A stretch of 64,000 bases of DNA from Paragyromitra xinjiangensis (taxonomy: Eukaryota; Ascomycota; Pezizomycetes; Pezizales; Discinaceae). Shown here in pieces: positions 1 through 11,375 of this stretch. Every line of letters begins with the position of its first letter. The stretch's first letter is position 1. The position numbers and the translations under genes are program-made. The stretch lies in NCBI GenBank assembly GCA_038503065.1, contig JBCAMK010000007.1, positions 1,984,001 to 2,048,000 of the forward strand, written 5' to 3'. The notes under the pieces were generated by a model. It was not told the origin of the DNA, ran no database searches, and saw only the letters and a program-made list of their open reading frames with translations.

Positions 1-2652
1 GGAGGATGAAACACAACGGTTATCTTTATTCCCTTGAGACTCCTAGAAGAGAAGAGAGACGGAGAGCCTCAATGGTTAAACCATCTAGTTATGGTCATGA
101 TGACTAAGACTCTATGTGAACACCGTTTTCCCGACCTGCATGTATCTTCTTATTTCCTTGGACTAGCTAGCTATTCTCGATCTTACCAGATCCCGATATC
201 ATTGGTAGCCCTCCCTTGTACTTAAAAATACCTTTATGCCTCGAGTTAAAACCCTCATTGCCTTGAGTATTTAGAGGCAGGTCCCGTACGAGCATGACGC
301 TTCGAGCTGTCTAGTGGACTACACTAGGCAGGCCAACACTTTGCTTAAGCTAGAAGTAACCTGTCTGCGTCCAGCCTTGAAAAGCGGTTGATCACCCACA
401 ATATCAATGGATAATACTCATGCCTGGTGCCCATGCTGAATGATACTGGTAGACAGCGAAATCACTTTCGAAACTCAGCCACTTCCCCGAATACTGTTTC
501 TCAAGATCATTCTAGAGTGAATAATTCCCAGCGTCAATCCGTCTGCGAACGATTTTTACACAAACCAATCTCCCCAACAAAATGCACACGATGTCCTGGC
601 TTCTGTGATCCGAAAGGGACAATCAGCCTAGTAAATATCGGTTATACAGTCGCTCTAGATGAATATAGAGGAGTTGGTTGAAATAGTGAAAAAGTCGTTA
701 CGGCAATTGGGTGTCTAAATGATGCATGCCAATGCCGATGTTGAGTTTTATAACACTTTGGCCTCAGTGTACCCTCCTTTTTTGGAGGTGAAACTTTATA
801 GTGCTCGTTAATAGATAGCGATGGGAGGTGCGGATATGCACAATGGTTCGTGTTTGCGTACTTCGATCGGGATCTACACTAATTAAGTCAGCCATACACA
901 CGCGTGATTGAGTAAATTTGGAGACTATACATACCTCTAATTCTTTACTCGGTCGTACGCTAGGAGCTAAACGCCATTTCTTCGTGGAGGGTAAAATACG
1001 GCTTCCCATACCTAAGCTGGTCTGAGCATATGCAATAGGAGACAGGCAAGGGCTTATTTGCATCCTCGATCGAAGTAGACTCCATATATTCTTGTCCTAT
1101 GAATCTGCTGTTCGAGAGTTATAATGACTAGATTCAAATAGGTCGTCCGCAATGACGCTCCCTCAACTAGAAATGACATTCAATCAACCAGTCTCCGCTA
1201 CTGGCTGACTGGTCTCCAAAACTTAGCCAAAACCTCCCATTTTGGAAAATGAACATCGATGCGAGAGCAGCAACCGCATCTCCGATGAGGGATAATACAG
1301 CAACAAACTTTTCCTACGCCGAATCCCCCGCCTAAAAATGTAGCGAGTGTCGTGGCGTAATAGGTGCTGTAGACAATGCCACATAGACGCGTCTATACTT
1401 TGTTGCATGAGCCTCCGATGCAAGTCTTGATGAAATAATTTCCCTCTAGCGTGCCTTCGTTCATTAGACTCGGGGGTTGAATGTGGTTGACACAATGTTT
1501 GCTGCGACTACCCTACTAGATCTCGTTGTGAATATTTAGCATAGGCCCAAATCCTCTTTAGAATACGCCCGTCTGCTTGGAGAATCAAGATAGTGTTTGT
1601 CGTACCTCTTCTTCTGAATCTTGTGTAAATTTTTGATGCAGGTCTCAGCGAGCGAATCTCCTCCAGGGTGTGGGTTCAGGAGGGTTGACGATTACAGCTG
1701 AGGCAGTGTTGTTTTTGATGGCAAGCTTGATATTCGATCCCATGACGAGAACTGGTTAGGTTTTCATGAGCCAGAAATCCATAACGAAAATATGTAACTC
1801 CTTGTCCTATTTAGTTACTGTTTGAATGGATAGTCTGGTGCGTCAGAACTTAGGAGCGTAGATGAAGTTATGGATTGTAGAGGATGTAGGGGGATTGATT
1901 GAAGGTATTGATTGGCGTTTGAATAAGGCTTTTTTGTCGAAGTTTTGTGTTGTAGGAAAGGAACAGTGGGGGTGTTGGAGATGGGATGGGTCTTGTGACT
2001 TTATAGAACATAGAACGGGAATTCCATAGAATTGAGACCGGTTTAGTACTAGCTTGATATAGGTTACCCGGAAGTCTCGTCAGGAGCCACTGCGTGTACA
2101 TGTAGTTTCGAGAAGTAACTCATGAAGCTCTTCCATGCGAGAGAAGAACAGAAATATACATGTATGTATCTAACATATTCGGTCAAAAGCTACAGGATGA
2201 TTACTGTAAGGATCTGAAGCGTGGGATGTTAAGCTATAGTCCCGAGACATATATGTAGATCCTGCCAAGTGGTACAAAGCTTGGTGTACCCCTCTTGCCA
2301 GATCTGGAGTGCATTTATCCGTGACACGCCGATCCAGCGTAATATCATCGGTTATGCCCTAGTCTACTTGACAAGTGCGCTTTAAATAGATTTCTATATG
2401 CATCACGAAGATTCCTATCTTACCATATACCTATTCGCGAGTACAAAACGTGGAATGCATTTACGTATGGATTCTATCTTTCACGTCAAGCAGATAGGAC
2501 CTCCTCAATGGCCGCAACCCAAACGGAGGCAATTCCCGTCCAAGCGCCAGCGTTGCTGGACCGCGAACCGATTCGTCTTGATCCTAACTAAATGCCTGCT
2601 GAAATCCGATTTTTCTATTGGCCAAAAGTAACCGGAGAATTTCAAGATTGTT
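1..2652. other. Intergenic, no gene recognised
   Basis: Open frames here are all under about 100 codons, lack domain-like sequence and do not join through sensible splice sites. Many would need non-ATG starts. I see no repeat, RNA gene or transposon terminus that I can defend. Confidence 0.6.
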
Positions 2653-3058
2653 TATTTTTTTTCTTTTCTCTCTCTCCCCCCAAGTCACGAGAGCCGTTAA
2701 AAAGAACGAGAGGGGCGGAATTGCTGTGCGAAAAGGGAGATTTTCGGCTACAGACCACTCCCTGTCACCTGCTGTATCCGGGAAAACCTTGTTTAGCCCG
2801 AAGTGCAAGAAGAGCCCTGCCTGGTTATTCTATTGCTTCTCTTCACCCCCCCCATACAGGAAACAATCGACATCCCATCCCATACCTCCCTCCTATTCCA
2901 TGCTCTACGTTTACTATCCACGACGGTAGAACTGAGAACTCTTTAGCCTTACACGCCTCCTCGCCTGATTACATACTCACTCACAGAGCCTTACCCGACT
3001 CTACAGAATTCGCCTTTATCCCCTTTTCATCCGCGGCTAGCGCTTACCCCCGAGCCGA
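2653..3058 (+). promoter_or_regulatory. Pyrimidine-rich leader of the 924-aa gene
   Basis: A T/C tract at about 2653-2682 is followed by further C/T-rich sequence (about 2840-2900) up to the ATG at 3059. CT-rich tracts close to the transcription start are common in filamentous ascomycete promoters, so this is the likely core promoter and 5' leader. No TATA box or transcript start can be assigned from sequence alone. Confidence 0.35.
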
Positions 3059-5833
3059 ATGTCGTATTCTGCTGTCCCCACCGGCTATAGGAGCGGCGAC
3101 GACGACATGCTCGAGTCGCCCTCATCCCACCCTTCAAAGCTACAGCTCCCGAATTTCGATTTCGCTGCGGCATCTTTCTCGCTGGATACGGTTGTGAAGG
3201 GTCGTCAGAGATCAGAGTCGAAGGCAAGCAAGGCGAAGTCGAGCATACATTCAGGAACCTCCTACGAGATGGTTGATTCAGACTCAGAGTCGAATTACGA
3301 TGGAGGAGAAAGTGATGGAGGGAGAATGGAAGAAACAGGGAGGAGAAGCAACGATGATAGAAGGAAGACGGACAAGGAACGTGAAGACGAGATCGCCAGT
3401 TCAGGCGTGCTCGTGTCCAAATTCTCCTCCCGAAATAATGCACCGTCGATGCAAGGAGGGGCTTCCACCGGCAACGGGAATCAGCAGCAACACGCACAAT
3501 ACCAGCAGCAGTACCAAGAACACGATCATTCCACTGCACGCGGCGAGCATATGCACTCACAGATAACGGATCGACTCGGTCTACAATTGGACGGCCGTGC
3601 AGACAGCAACGGACGGGATCAAAGGGGTGGTGGTGTCTCAGCCCACACCTCACCACAAAATGAATACCAAGCCGACACTGGCAGTCATAACAACGACGGC
3701 CATCCACGTAGCCCGAGAAGGGGCATAGAGAGTTCTCGTCCACTACCCTCGCTTCCCCCGCAACCCGAGTTTCTGGACCCGAGCGACCCTGCGTACCAGA
3801 TAAGTTCTTCTCCGGATGATGTTCACCCTGTTTTCCGGCACTCGCAGTCTGTCCCTGAGCTTCCCCCTGTCGACGTAGAAAGCCTACATATCCAGGAAGA
3901 TCACGACTTTAGGCCTGCAACATCTGCGTCTGGTGTGGGGGATCTGTTCAAGGATTTTGACGGTGTTCACTTCGATACCGAAAATCCTGAAGCACCAGGG
4001 TTCCCACTTCGGAGCCAACATCCCCCCCTCCCTCCTCCGCCCCCAGCTCACCAGTACCGTCAGAGCCAATCCTATCCTCGACCACAGTCACATCATTCGG
4101 GGTCTCAGGCTTCATCAGGCTTAGTTTTCTATCCTGCCCCTGTCCCGGCAATGCTCAACCTCCCTCCCACGCTCTCTAAAGCTCGTCCTAACAACCGTAA
4201 CTCTCGGACCCTTGCCGCTGACTCCATGGAATCACCCATAGATAATCGTCGTAGCGTCGTCTACCCAGGCCCTACAGCACCAGCCCTCCAATCAGAGAAA
4301 GATCTTCACAGGCGTTCAGTCGCAACCCTGAGTGGTGATCCTCAATTGCGCAACCGTCGTTCTCTTGCAAACCTTCCTCCAGCTCTCCGTGCATCCCAAT
4401 TCTTTGACTCTCAGCTTCCTCCCATCATTCCGGACCTAAAGGAGGAATCTGCCGTTGCAACTCTCGATAACATCCTTGATGCCTCCACGAGAGCTTCAGC
4501 AGTTGCATTCACCGATCACCCGAGCTCCGCATCATATGGACACACACGTAATCGTTCCAATGCAACCCAACTCGGTAACTACCGGAACAGCGTCGCGTTC
4601 AATGTCAAGCTGCATCCCGGCGAGTCTCCCCGTTCCTCAATGGACGGCGGTGAGCACCAAGACTATCATCACTATAATCATGGCGACGACGAGGACGATG
4701 CTGGTTCCCACCTTAACCCGGAAACCGGCGAATATTATGACCCTGCTCGCTTCTCGGGTGTCTCTGAGGAATTCGGCCAATCGACTGATCCTTCGCAGCA
4801 AGCCGCCCCAACTACGCTCCTTGCGGAACTAGAGTCACGGAAGGCTCAGCTACGCCTTAGGAATCGTACTGCTGCTTCTGCATTCCCACGTGGAATAAGG
4901 AGCACGCTGCTCCAGCTCGACGCAGTGGCACAGGTTCAACAACAACACCGTCGTGTTAAAAAGACACATCTTGCCTGGGAAGAACCTGATGGTGGTCCCG
5001 ATGGGGAAGAAAAGGACGAAGACGTCCCACTTGGCCTTCTCTTCTCCGTCTCCCCTGGTGTCCAGAAACGACGTGACGAGGAAGTTCCATTGGGCCTGCT
5101 GATGAAGAAGGAAATGGAGGATGCAGAGCCACTAAGTAAGAGGCGTGAGCGACTACGACAGCAGCACGGAGGAGCCGTTCAGATGCCACAATCGATGAGA
5201 ATGCTCGATATGCCTGGTCTTGGCGAGACTGGTGAAGACGAGGAAGTGGAGGGTGAAACGTTAAAGCAGCGGATGAAGCGGTTGAAGGAGAAACAACAAT
5301 TTGGAAGTGGGGCGTTGGATATTGACCTTCGGAGCGATAAAGAGAGGGAACAGCGCCCAGAAGAGGCGAAACCAGAGATTGAGGAAACATTAGCCCAACG
5401 ACGCAGAAGACTGCAACGCGAGAGGGAGCAAGAAGTGAACACGGCTGCGCTGAAGCGTGAATCTGTGGTCCTCCAGCAGGAAGTCAAAAACCGTCGAAAC
5501 ATGGCAGATATCTTGCATGTGCGGCCGATGGGGATGGCAAGACCAAATAGCTTTTACTCCGTCCAGGGCGGCGGTGCTGGTGGAGCAAATGGAAGCTTTG
5601 GTCATTTGCAGCAGGGATATGGACAGGGTATGGTTAACATGAATATGGGGATGGGAGGATACGGTAGGCCCGGACCGGGATTGATTGGGAGGGGTGCGGG
5701 ATCTATGGGAACGATGGGGATGGGAGCTATGGGTATGGGGGGTGGGATGATGGGGATGGGTGTAGGTGCAGAGGGCATATCAGATCCGAAGCAGATGGAG
5801 ATGGTGGAAAGGTGGAGAGCGAGCGTTATGTAG
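3059..5833 (+). CDS. Long disordered fungal protein with PLGLL motifs (924 aa, function unknown)
   Basis: A single uninterrupted reading frame from ATG. The protein is mostly low complexity: a Ser/Asp/Glu-rich N-terminal third (SDSESNYDGGESDGG), Gln/His runs near residues 140-160, and Pro-rich stretches (PPLPPPPPAHQ). Residues ~650-820 are charged, probably helical, and hold two PLGLL copies (DEDVPLGLL, DEEVPLGLL) followed by three related basic units (EPLSKRRERLRQQ, ETLKQRMKRLKEK, ETLAQRRRRLQRE). The tail is Gly/Met-rich (GMGMGAMGMGGGMMGMG) and ends in MVERWRASVM. I have the impression that charged PLGxL segments and a VERWRxSV ending recur in uncharacterised Pezizomycotina proteins, so it is probably a real conserved gene, but I know no function. 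No signal peptide or membrane segment is visible. The long open frames on the opposite strand and in other frames are composition shadows. Confidence 0.85.
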   Translation: MSYSAVPTGYRSGDDDMLESPSSHPSKLQLPNFDFAAASFSLDTVVKGRQRSESKASKAKSSIHSGTSYEMVDSDSESNYDGGESDGGRMEETGRRSNDDRRKTDKEREDEIASSGVLVSKFSSRNNAPSMQGGASTGNGNQQQHAQYQQQYQEHDHSTARGEHMHSQITDRLGLQLDGRADSNGRDQRGGGVSAHTSPQNEYQADTGSHNNDGHPRSPRRGIESSRPLPSLPPQPEFLDPSDPAYQISSSPDDVHPVFRHSQSVPELPPVDVESLHIQEDHDFRPATSASGVGDLFKDFDGVHFDTENPEAPGFPLRSQHPPLPPPPPAHQYRQSQSYPRPQSHHSGSQASSGLVFYPAPVPAMLNLPPTLSKARPNNRNSRTLAADSMESPIDNRRSVVYPGPTAPALQSEKDLHRRSVATLSGDPQLRNRRSLANLPPALRASQFFDSQLPPIIPDLKEESAVATLDNILDASTRASAVAFTDHPSSASYGHTRNRSNATQLGNYRNSVAFNVKLHPGESPRSSMDGGEHQDYHHYNHGDDEDDAGSHLNPETGEYYDPARFSGVSEEFGQSTDPSQQAAPTTLLAELESRKAQLRLRNRTAASAFPRGIRSTLLQLDAVAQVQQQHRRVKKTHLAWEEPDGGPDGEEKDEDVPLGLLFSVSPGVQKRRDEEVPLGLLMKKEMEDAEPLSKRRERLRQQHGGAVQMPQSMRMLDMPGLGETGEDEEVEGETLKQRMKRLKEKQQFGSGALDIDLRSDKEREQRPEEAKPEIEETLAQRRRRLQREREQEVNTAALKRESVVLQQEVKNRRNMADILHVRPMGMARPNSFYSVQGGGAGGANGSFGHLQQGYGQGMVNMNMGMGGYGRPGPGLIGRGAGSMGTMGMGAMGMGGGMMGMGVGAEGISDPKQMEMVERWRASVM

Positions 5834-6605
5834 GATTGCTGTGTTTGAGATTGTTGGACTTCTTTTGTTTCTTTGCACGATACGTTCCTTTTAATTTTCT
5901 TTGGTGTATATCTAAGTTAGCTGTCTGTCGCTTTTTCAACGGTTGTAAAAGTATCTATCATAGCGAGGGGGTTTTGTCTGGGAATTTGGAATGTTGGATT
6001 TGTGGTTTTTTTATATCTAGTTTAGCATAGCAGGGGTTCTCTTGCGTCTGATTTGTTTGGTTTGTTGGTTATGTTTTTGTTTTTATCTTTGTTCCTTGTG
6101 TCTATTCTGTTTCTTTGTAATGTGATACATATACTTGTAGAGTAATTACATTCGCTTGGATATGTAGCGATATTTCTAGAATTTGAAGCATTGTGTTCTA
6201 AATTGTGAGTGATGAGGGTGTGCGGTTTCTAGGTAGGGGGTGACGGGGAGTGTGGTGGGTTTCTCAGAGTTTGCATAAAGGGTTAGTCTCGTGCGTGCCC
6301 AGCCCCATAATACCGAAGGTTGCTACCCTACGGCACGCAGCAGCTGTAGGCAATAGGGGATGGGAACGAGCCTAACAAAGGGTCATGGGAAGGGTTCCGC
6401 AAGTGTTTATCCCTCTCCATGTAGCCTATGGCGACATGTTTGCGCTAGGCGAGTGATATATCATGAGTCACGGGACACCCATCAACCCACCTCCATGCTC
6501 CATCACCAACCCCAAAGACTACATCTCATTCCATCCATCTATCCCACCACATACCTCAACCCACTCCAACTCATCCTATCCTAACTCTAATTAAACACCC
6601 ATCAA
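5834..6605. other. Intergenic, 3' flank and spacer
   Basis: T/G-rich sequence follows the stop codon, as expected of a fungal 3' UTR. No gene, repeat or RNA recognised before the next ATG. Confidence 0.55.
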
Positions 6606-6974
6606 ATGTGCGAATACCGCTGGTTCAAATTCAACTGCCAGAACATCCACCCACGTCCACCACTAGGCGAGATCTGGTCCAGCGCATGTGACGCACCAGT
6701 CCCAGGCCGTAAACCTCCAGGCAGAGCTGCACTATGTCGAGACAAGATGTTTCGGTTCCCTAAAGTGACGCTAACGCAGAAGTGCTTTGTGTGCTTTTTG
6801 GAGGATAATCCGGGTATGAAGGAGTGGCAGTGGAACGTTAATATCATCGTTGCGTTGGATATCGTGGATGAACATGCGGGGGGGAATCAGTGGGTTAGGT
6901 GGATCCCGTGTAATGAGGAGTGGTGGGAGAATTTTTTGTATAATGATGAGCGTGGGATGGCGAGTGCTGCGTAG
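6606..6974 (+). CDS. Small Cys- and Trp-rich protein (122 aa)
   Basis: Single-exon frame from ATG at 6606. The protein starts MCEYRWFKFNCQ and carries seven Cys: positions 2 and 11, a middle set (SSACDAP, ALCRDK, KCFVCF) and CNEEWW near the end. Tryptophans and aromatics cluster in KEWQWNV, WVRWIPC and EEWWENF. There is no signal peptide. It resembles a loose class of small intracellular ascomycete proteins that begin with a C-x(n)-F-x-C pattern and may bind metal, but I cannot name a family. The frame is well populated and the opposite strand has no competing coding signal. It lies between two larger genes on the same strand with a spacer of about 770 bp. Function unknown. Confidence 0.6.
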   Translation: MCEYRWFKFNCQNIHPRPPLGEIWSSACDAPVPGRKPPGRAALCRDKMFRFPKVTLTQKCFVCFLEDNPGMKEWQWNVNIIVALDIVDEHAGGNQWVRWIPCNEEWWENFLYNDERGMASAA

Positions 6975-8733
6975 GGTTGGGGTAGGATGGTTAACTGGTG
7001 GGGAAGGGGATGTCGCCTTTTTTTTATGGTGTCTATGCTCGTACTTTCTGACTGGTTGGTGGGTTCTGGTTTGGTCAGGGAGGCCATGGGTATGGCGGGA
7101 ATTATTGAAGGATGAGTGTTCGTTTCATACCTCGTTACTAAAAGTAAATTGAGAAGTTTCTAGGGGTATAACTCAATTCCGTTCTGTTCGCGTTTGGGCT
7201 GTTGATAGGTATAGAAGTTGCTGTCTTTATTAAATCATATGGTTCTCACTCGCATTGCTCTTTGGGGGATTTTACTCATCATTGAGCGTTTAAGCTGATT
7301 GGATTGAATAATATCACAAGCCGGATTGGAGAGCACTAGACTAGACCTAGACGACGGTATGAACACGAGATGGGCGTATATGAATTTCTTTAGCCTGCAA
7401 TTCCAGTGGATGTTACCCGGCCTAAGTCACGACTAATATTTACATACAGTTCCATACGTGTCGGGCCACAGGGATGGTACTTCGCATTCCTTTTGCTCTC
7501 TCCGAAAAAACATCGTCCTCGTAGAGAAGGCAACGTATTGCTGCAGGGACTTTATGGTCGTACAAACCATTGAACAAGCAAGTGTTGCATCTGATAATCA
7601 ACGCACATATGTACATGTACCTCGTGCAGCTAGTATCGAAGGGATCCGGCAGGGCTGCATGATGAACAGTGCATACGCGTTGCATGCCTGCTGCTAATGC
7701 ATCATCTGAAAGGACTTGGTCAGGGATTCCCTCCGTTTATGCCAGGGTTTCAGCCAGTAGCCCCTTAAATGCACTTGCAGGGCTTGAATCCTTGGATTAA
7801 CTATTTAGTGAGCTAAACTTGAATTGTGTCTAGCACCATTAGCTTAGGTAAAACAAGGTGAAGCTAAATTATAGATGTTAGTTTATCCAACGTTGCTAGA
7901 GTGAATTTCTGGAGTTAACAGAGGTTGATAGTGAATTATGCCTGTGTGTGTACATCTTCAGGTGTCTTCTATGTGATAGGTGCTAACCGATAGAACCCTC
8001 AACGCTTAACGCTAGGTCATTCTAAATAGGTTGGAAAATTCCAGGATAAAAGCATCAAACGGGTGGAAAATACTCAAGAGACCCGTGTATGTAGTTCTAT
8101 TCCTTCGCTTGGGAGAAAATGGGGCAGGAGCGGTGGAACAACTTACGTGATAACGGCCTCGTCGATTTTCACGATATGAAGCGAGGTTGGCGGTCATGGG
8201 CTTTAGGTTCGTATGCTGCTAGAGAGGCCAAGGTGCGAATTAGTATGTACGCCTTTAAAGTAATTAGAAATCTGAATGTGCTTTTAGGGAGTAGAGTGAT
8301 ATGTTCTAAGGATTTCCCTAGTGGGCGTTGATGTGTTGGCTTAGCTTTGGTTTTTTTGAGAGGAAAAGCTGGCGTGGGTGACGTTTTTTATAAGGCAAGG
8401 GCAAAACCACAAATTCTGCGTGGTACACAAATGACGAACCATATCCCATGATCTGATATGAGATTCTAGCCAGTGTCAATTATTCCCACCTCTTAAATTT
8501 CAAGACGGCGCTCTATTTATTCCCAGCGGTCTCGTACAGAAACAGATTCTCTTGCTAGAACTATAGTGGTGGGATTTGTCGAATCTCCGGGCACTATGCG
8601 TTAAAGCCGGACGTCTCGTTCATCCCACCACTTTCCACCCCTCTTTCGTCCCACCACCCCACCACCCTAAAACCAATTAATTTATCCTCTTTCCAAACAT
8701 CATTCCCTAGGGTTTCTCTAGAAGGTCGTCGTC
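6975..8733. other. Intergenic, no gene recognised
   Basis: Short frames only, none with domain-like composition. The last 150 bp before 8734 contain C/T-rich sequence and a CCAAT-like box (ACCAATTAA near 8670), which fits the promoter of the BTB gene. Confidence 0.5.
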
Positions 8734-11375
8734 ATGACCTCCCCCAGGTTGATTAATATCGATCCCACCGGCAACCTCCTCATCATCTCAGAGATTCCTA
8801 ATAAACCTACTCTCTTTCACTTCCGTGTCTCCAGCAAGATCCTCTCGCTTGCCTCTCCTCTATTCGCGTCTCTCTTCCCTGATCCTGTTGCTCACGCCAA
8901 TCAGTATCAGATCATTCTCCGCGACGATGTCCCCGAGACCCTGGGAGCGCTTCTTGAGATCTGCCACTTTAGGCGAACGTATCCTCTCCCTCATGCCCCA
9001 CTTCAAGGCCTTTACAGCCTGGCTGTTTTATCTCAGAAATATGCGATTGCGGCACCCCTCGTCCCTTGGATCTCAATCTGGGCCGAGCCACTACATGCAC
9101 TCGATAAACTAGACTTCAGTCAGGAGTATTGTCTAGGAAAGTGGTTGACAGTTGCTTGCGTCTATAACCAGGGCCCACTATTTCAGAAGATCACAAAACA
9201 GGCGATTATCGCTAGTACTGCAGAGTCTCTGGAGGTATCGAAGCGTTGGGACTCTCCCTTCAACGATATCATTGGTCTGTTTGACTCCTCATCCTCGAAC
9301 TTGTCATTTCAACATTGGCTGACTTGTCTCCTCTGCCTACAGAGAAAATTGCTTCAGAGCGTATCGATACTCTCAGGAAGCTTACCTCGAAAGCCCTGAC
9401 ACTACTTGGTCGTTACCAAACCACGGAGTCTATCTGCAAGCAACCAACTAATTCCAAGCAATGCGATGCCATCCTCTTGGGCTCAGTCCTTAAAGGTCTC
9501 ATGATTATTGGTGTTTACCTGCCTATTCCAGACACCCCCCACCCAGACATGACGATTGTGGATCTCGTGGGCAAGATCCAAGATTTCCAATTCATGTGGG
9601 ATCCAGCTCACGGAGATGCTTGTGGTGAAGGGATTAAGGATGGGTTGAAAGAGGTTATGGAAGGCGTGCAGGAGATCTTGAATGAGCTCAAAGGACTTGA
9701 TTTGAAGGATTTCGAGGACAAGGCTAGGGTGGGACAAGCCAAGGACCTGGTTCTTACTGCAGTGGGTGACCTTCAAGATGGATCTCAGCAGCGGCATGAA
9801 CAGCAACAAGAACAAGAGGGGGAAAATGGGGCCGGGGATGGGGATGGAGGTGGGGCTGGGATTGAAGTCCAAGACACTGACGAGGGCTTGGCTGATACTG
9901 CTGTCGCCGATACCGGATCTGACTGCGAAAGTGTGGCCTCCGTACCTGCCGGAGTAATGCCCGGATTCGTTGAAACTAAAGAGACAATGGAGGATTTTGG
10001 ACCCCAAGAATCTTTTGGCAGGAGAATGAATCATGCCACTACAATTGACGTGGAGAATCAGGATGGAGATTCGGTGGGATCTGTGACAGAAAGCCTGTCT
10101 ACGGATCGGAAATCAATGGAGAGTGAAATTGAGGAAATTGATGTGGTTAATCTATCATCTACTGGAAAAGAGGAAGATGCAGAAAACGATGGATCCCAAA
10201 CATCCGGGGACTTCCTTCAGGAAAAAGATACCAATATTGTCCAGACTAAAGCCCTTTTCGTGGAAGAACGGGAAGGTGTTCCAGGAACCACAGAACAAAC
10301 CGTCCTCGAGAGGCAGAAAGAACTGAGCCCTACGGCCAAAGAATTTGCCCCTTCATTTTCTCATAGAACCTCTTCCTTAGAACGAGGCCCTCACTACATG
10401 CCTCGTAGCCGGAAGGAACTAACTGCAGCGCTTAAACCAGTCGCCGCCCAGCATATTTCAGCTAGAGCCAATGCTGAAGCCAAAGGTCAAGTCTGGGAGA
10501 CCCCTGGCCCTGCGCTGGTGCAGAAATATCAGAGGGGGCCTCGTCTCCCATTTCACCCAGAAGTTACCGTCGGCGACGTGTCTGATACGGATCACACAAC
10601 AGAAATCAGGCGCTTGAAGGACATCTTCCCCCAGCTTGACAATAAAATCATCGTTGAGTTTCTCCGCCAGAATTCATGGAGCTCACAAGATGCAGCGGTG
10701 ATGCTGAGTAGTGGCGGGATACCCATGGAATCTCCCAATGAAGAGGACGGGGTCTTAGTTACACCTAGTCTCCCCACTCCAGAATCTCCAGTTCCATCCC
10801 TCGACGAACCTGTCATTTATTCTCATGGATCTTCCGACGAGACCGTTAAACCTATGGGGAAACCTTCCTCCGGTGATTCCACTACCGATACCGACACCCC
10901 TCAAGAGGCCACTGATGCCCCCAAGAAGCCATCCAAAAATATCCTTCGCCGTAAGGCCGCTAACGCTAACACTCACCTCGTCACCGATGATCCAATTTTC
11001 AGTTTCGAAAACGATAATCCACGTTTCTGGCCGGCAATGGATAATGCAGTGGTTTTGCGGGATGTGCAGCTTCCAGAGAACACACAGGCTATCAAAACGT
11101 TGCTGCTGACATTTCCGCGTATAAAGGCAGACAAGGGGTTGATTAATGTGCTCTACTGGGCTGGGTGGGATACGGAAAAGGCTACAAGGAAGCTGGAGGA
11201 GTGGGGCTTCGTGAAAGGCGATAATGAGAGTACTGGTGGAGGCGAGAAACCGAAGCCTAAGCCGAAGGGGAGGGGGAGGACAAAAGTAAAGTCAAAGGCG
11301 AAGGCAAAAGAGGAGGAAGGAGCAAGTAAGGAGATAAACAACAACTTAAATGGAGGAACTGTTCTATCGACGTAG
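8734..11375 (+). CDS. BTB-domain protein with two C-terminal CUE-like domains (857 aa, two exons)
   Basis: The reading frame from ATG 8734 joins the frame that ends at 11375 through a 68-bp intron (9275-9342). The donor is GTCTGT, the branch-like sequence GGCTGAC and the acceptor CTACAG. Removing it restores phase exactly and gives 541 + 2033 nt, 857 aa. Residues ~15-110 fit a BTB/POZ fold (KPTLFHFRVSSKILSLASPL, then FASLFPD and YAIAAPL), with a helical region after it. Residues ~230-600 are acidic and disordered. Residues ~600-640 match the CUE ubiquitin-binding consensus (LKDIFPQLDNKIIVEFL, then SQDAAVMLSS). A second, weaker CUE-like unit lies at ~760-805 (IKTLLLTFPRIKADKGLINV, then EKATRKLEEWG). 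The C-terminus is Lys-rich. BTB domains mediate dimerisation or Cullin-3 recruitment and CUE domains bind ubiquitin, so a ubiquitin-linked adaptor is a reasonable inference. The two exons could only be separate genes if the splice motifs are coincidental. Confidence 0.85.

Noticed and set aside
3027..3743. 238-codon minus-strand frame opposite the 924-aa gene
   Set aside because: Ser/Arg/His-rich composition with no domain. It is the complement of a codon-biased, disordered gene on the + strand.
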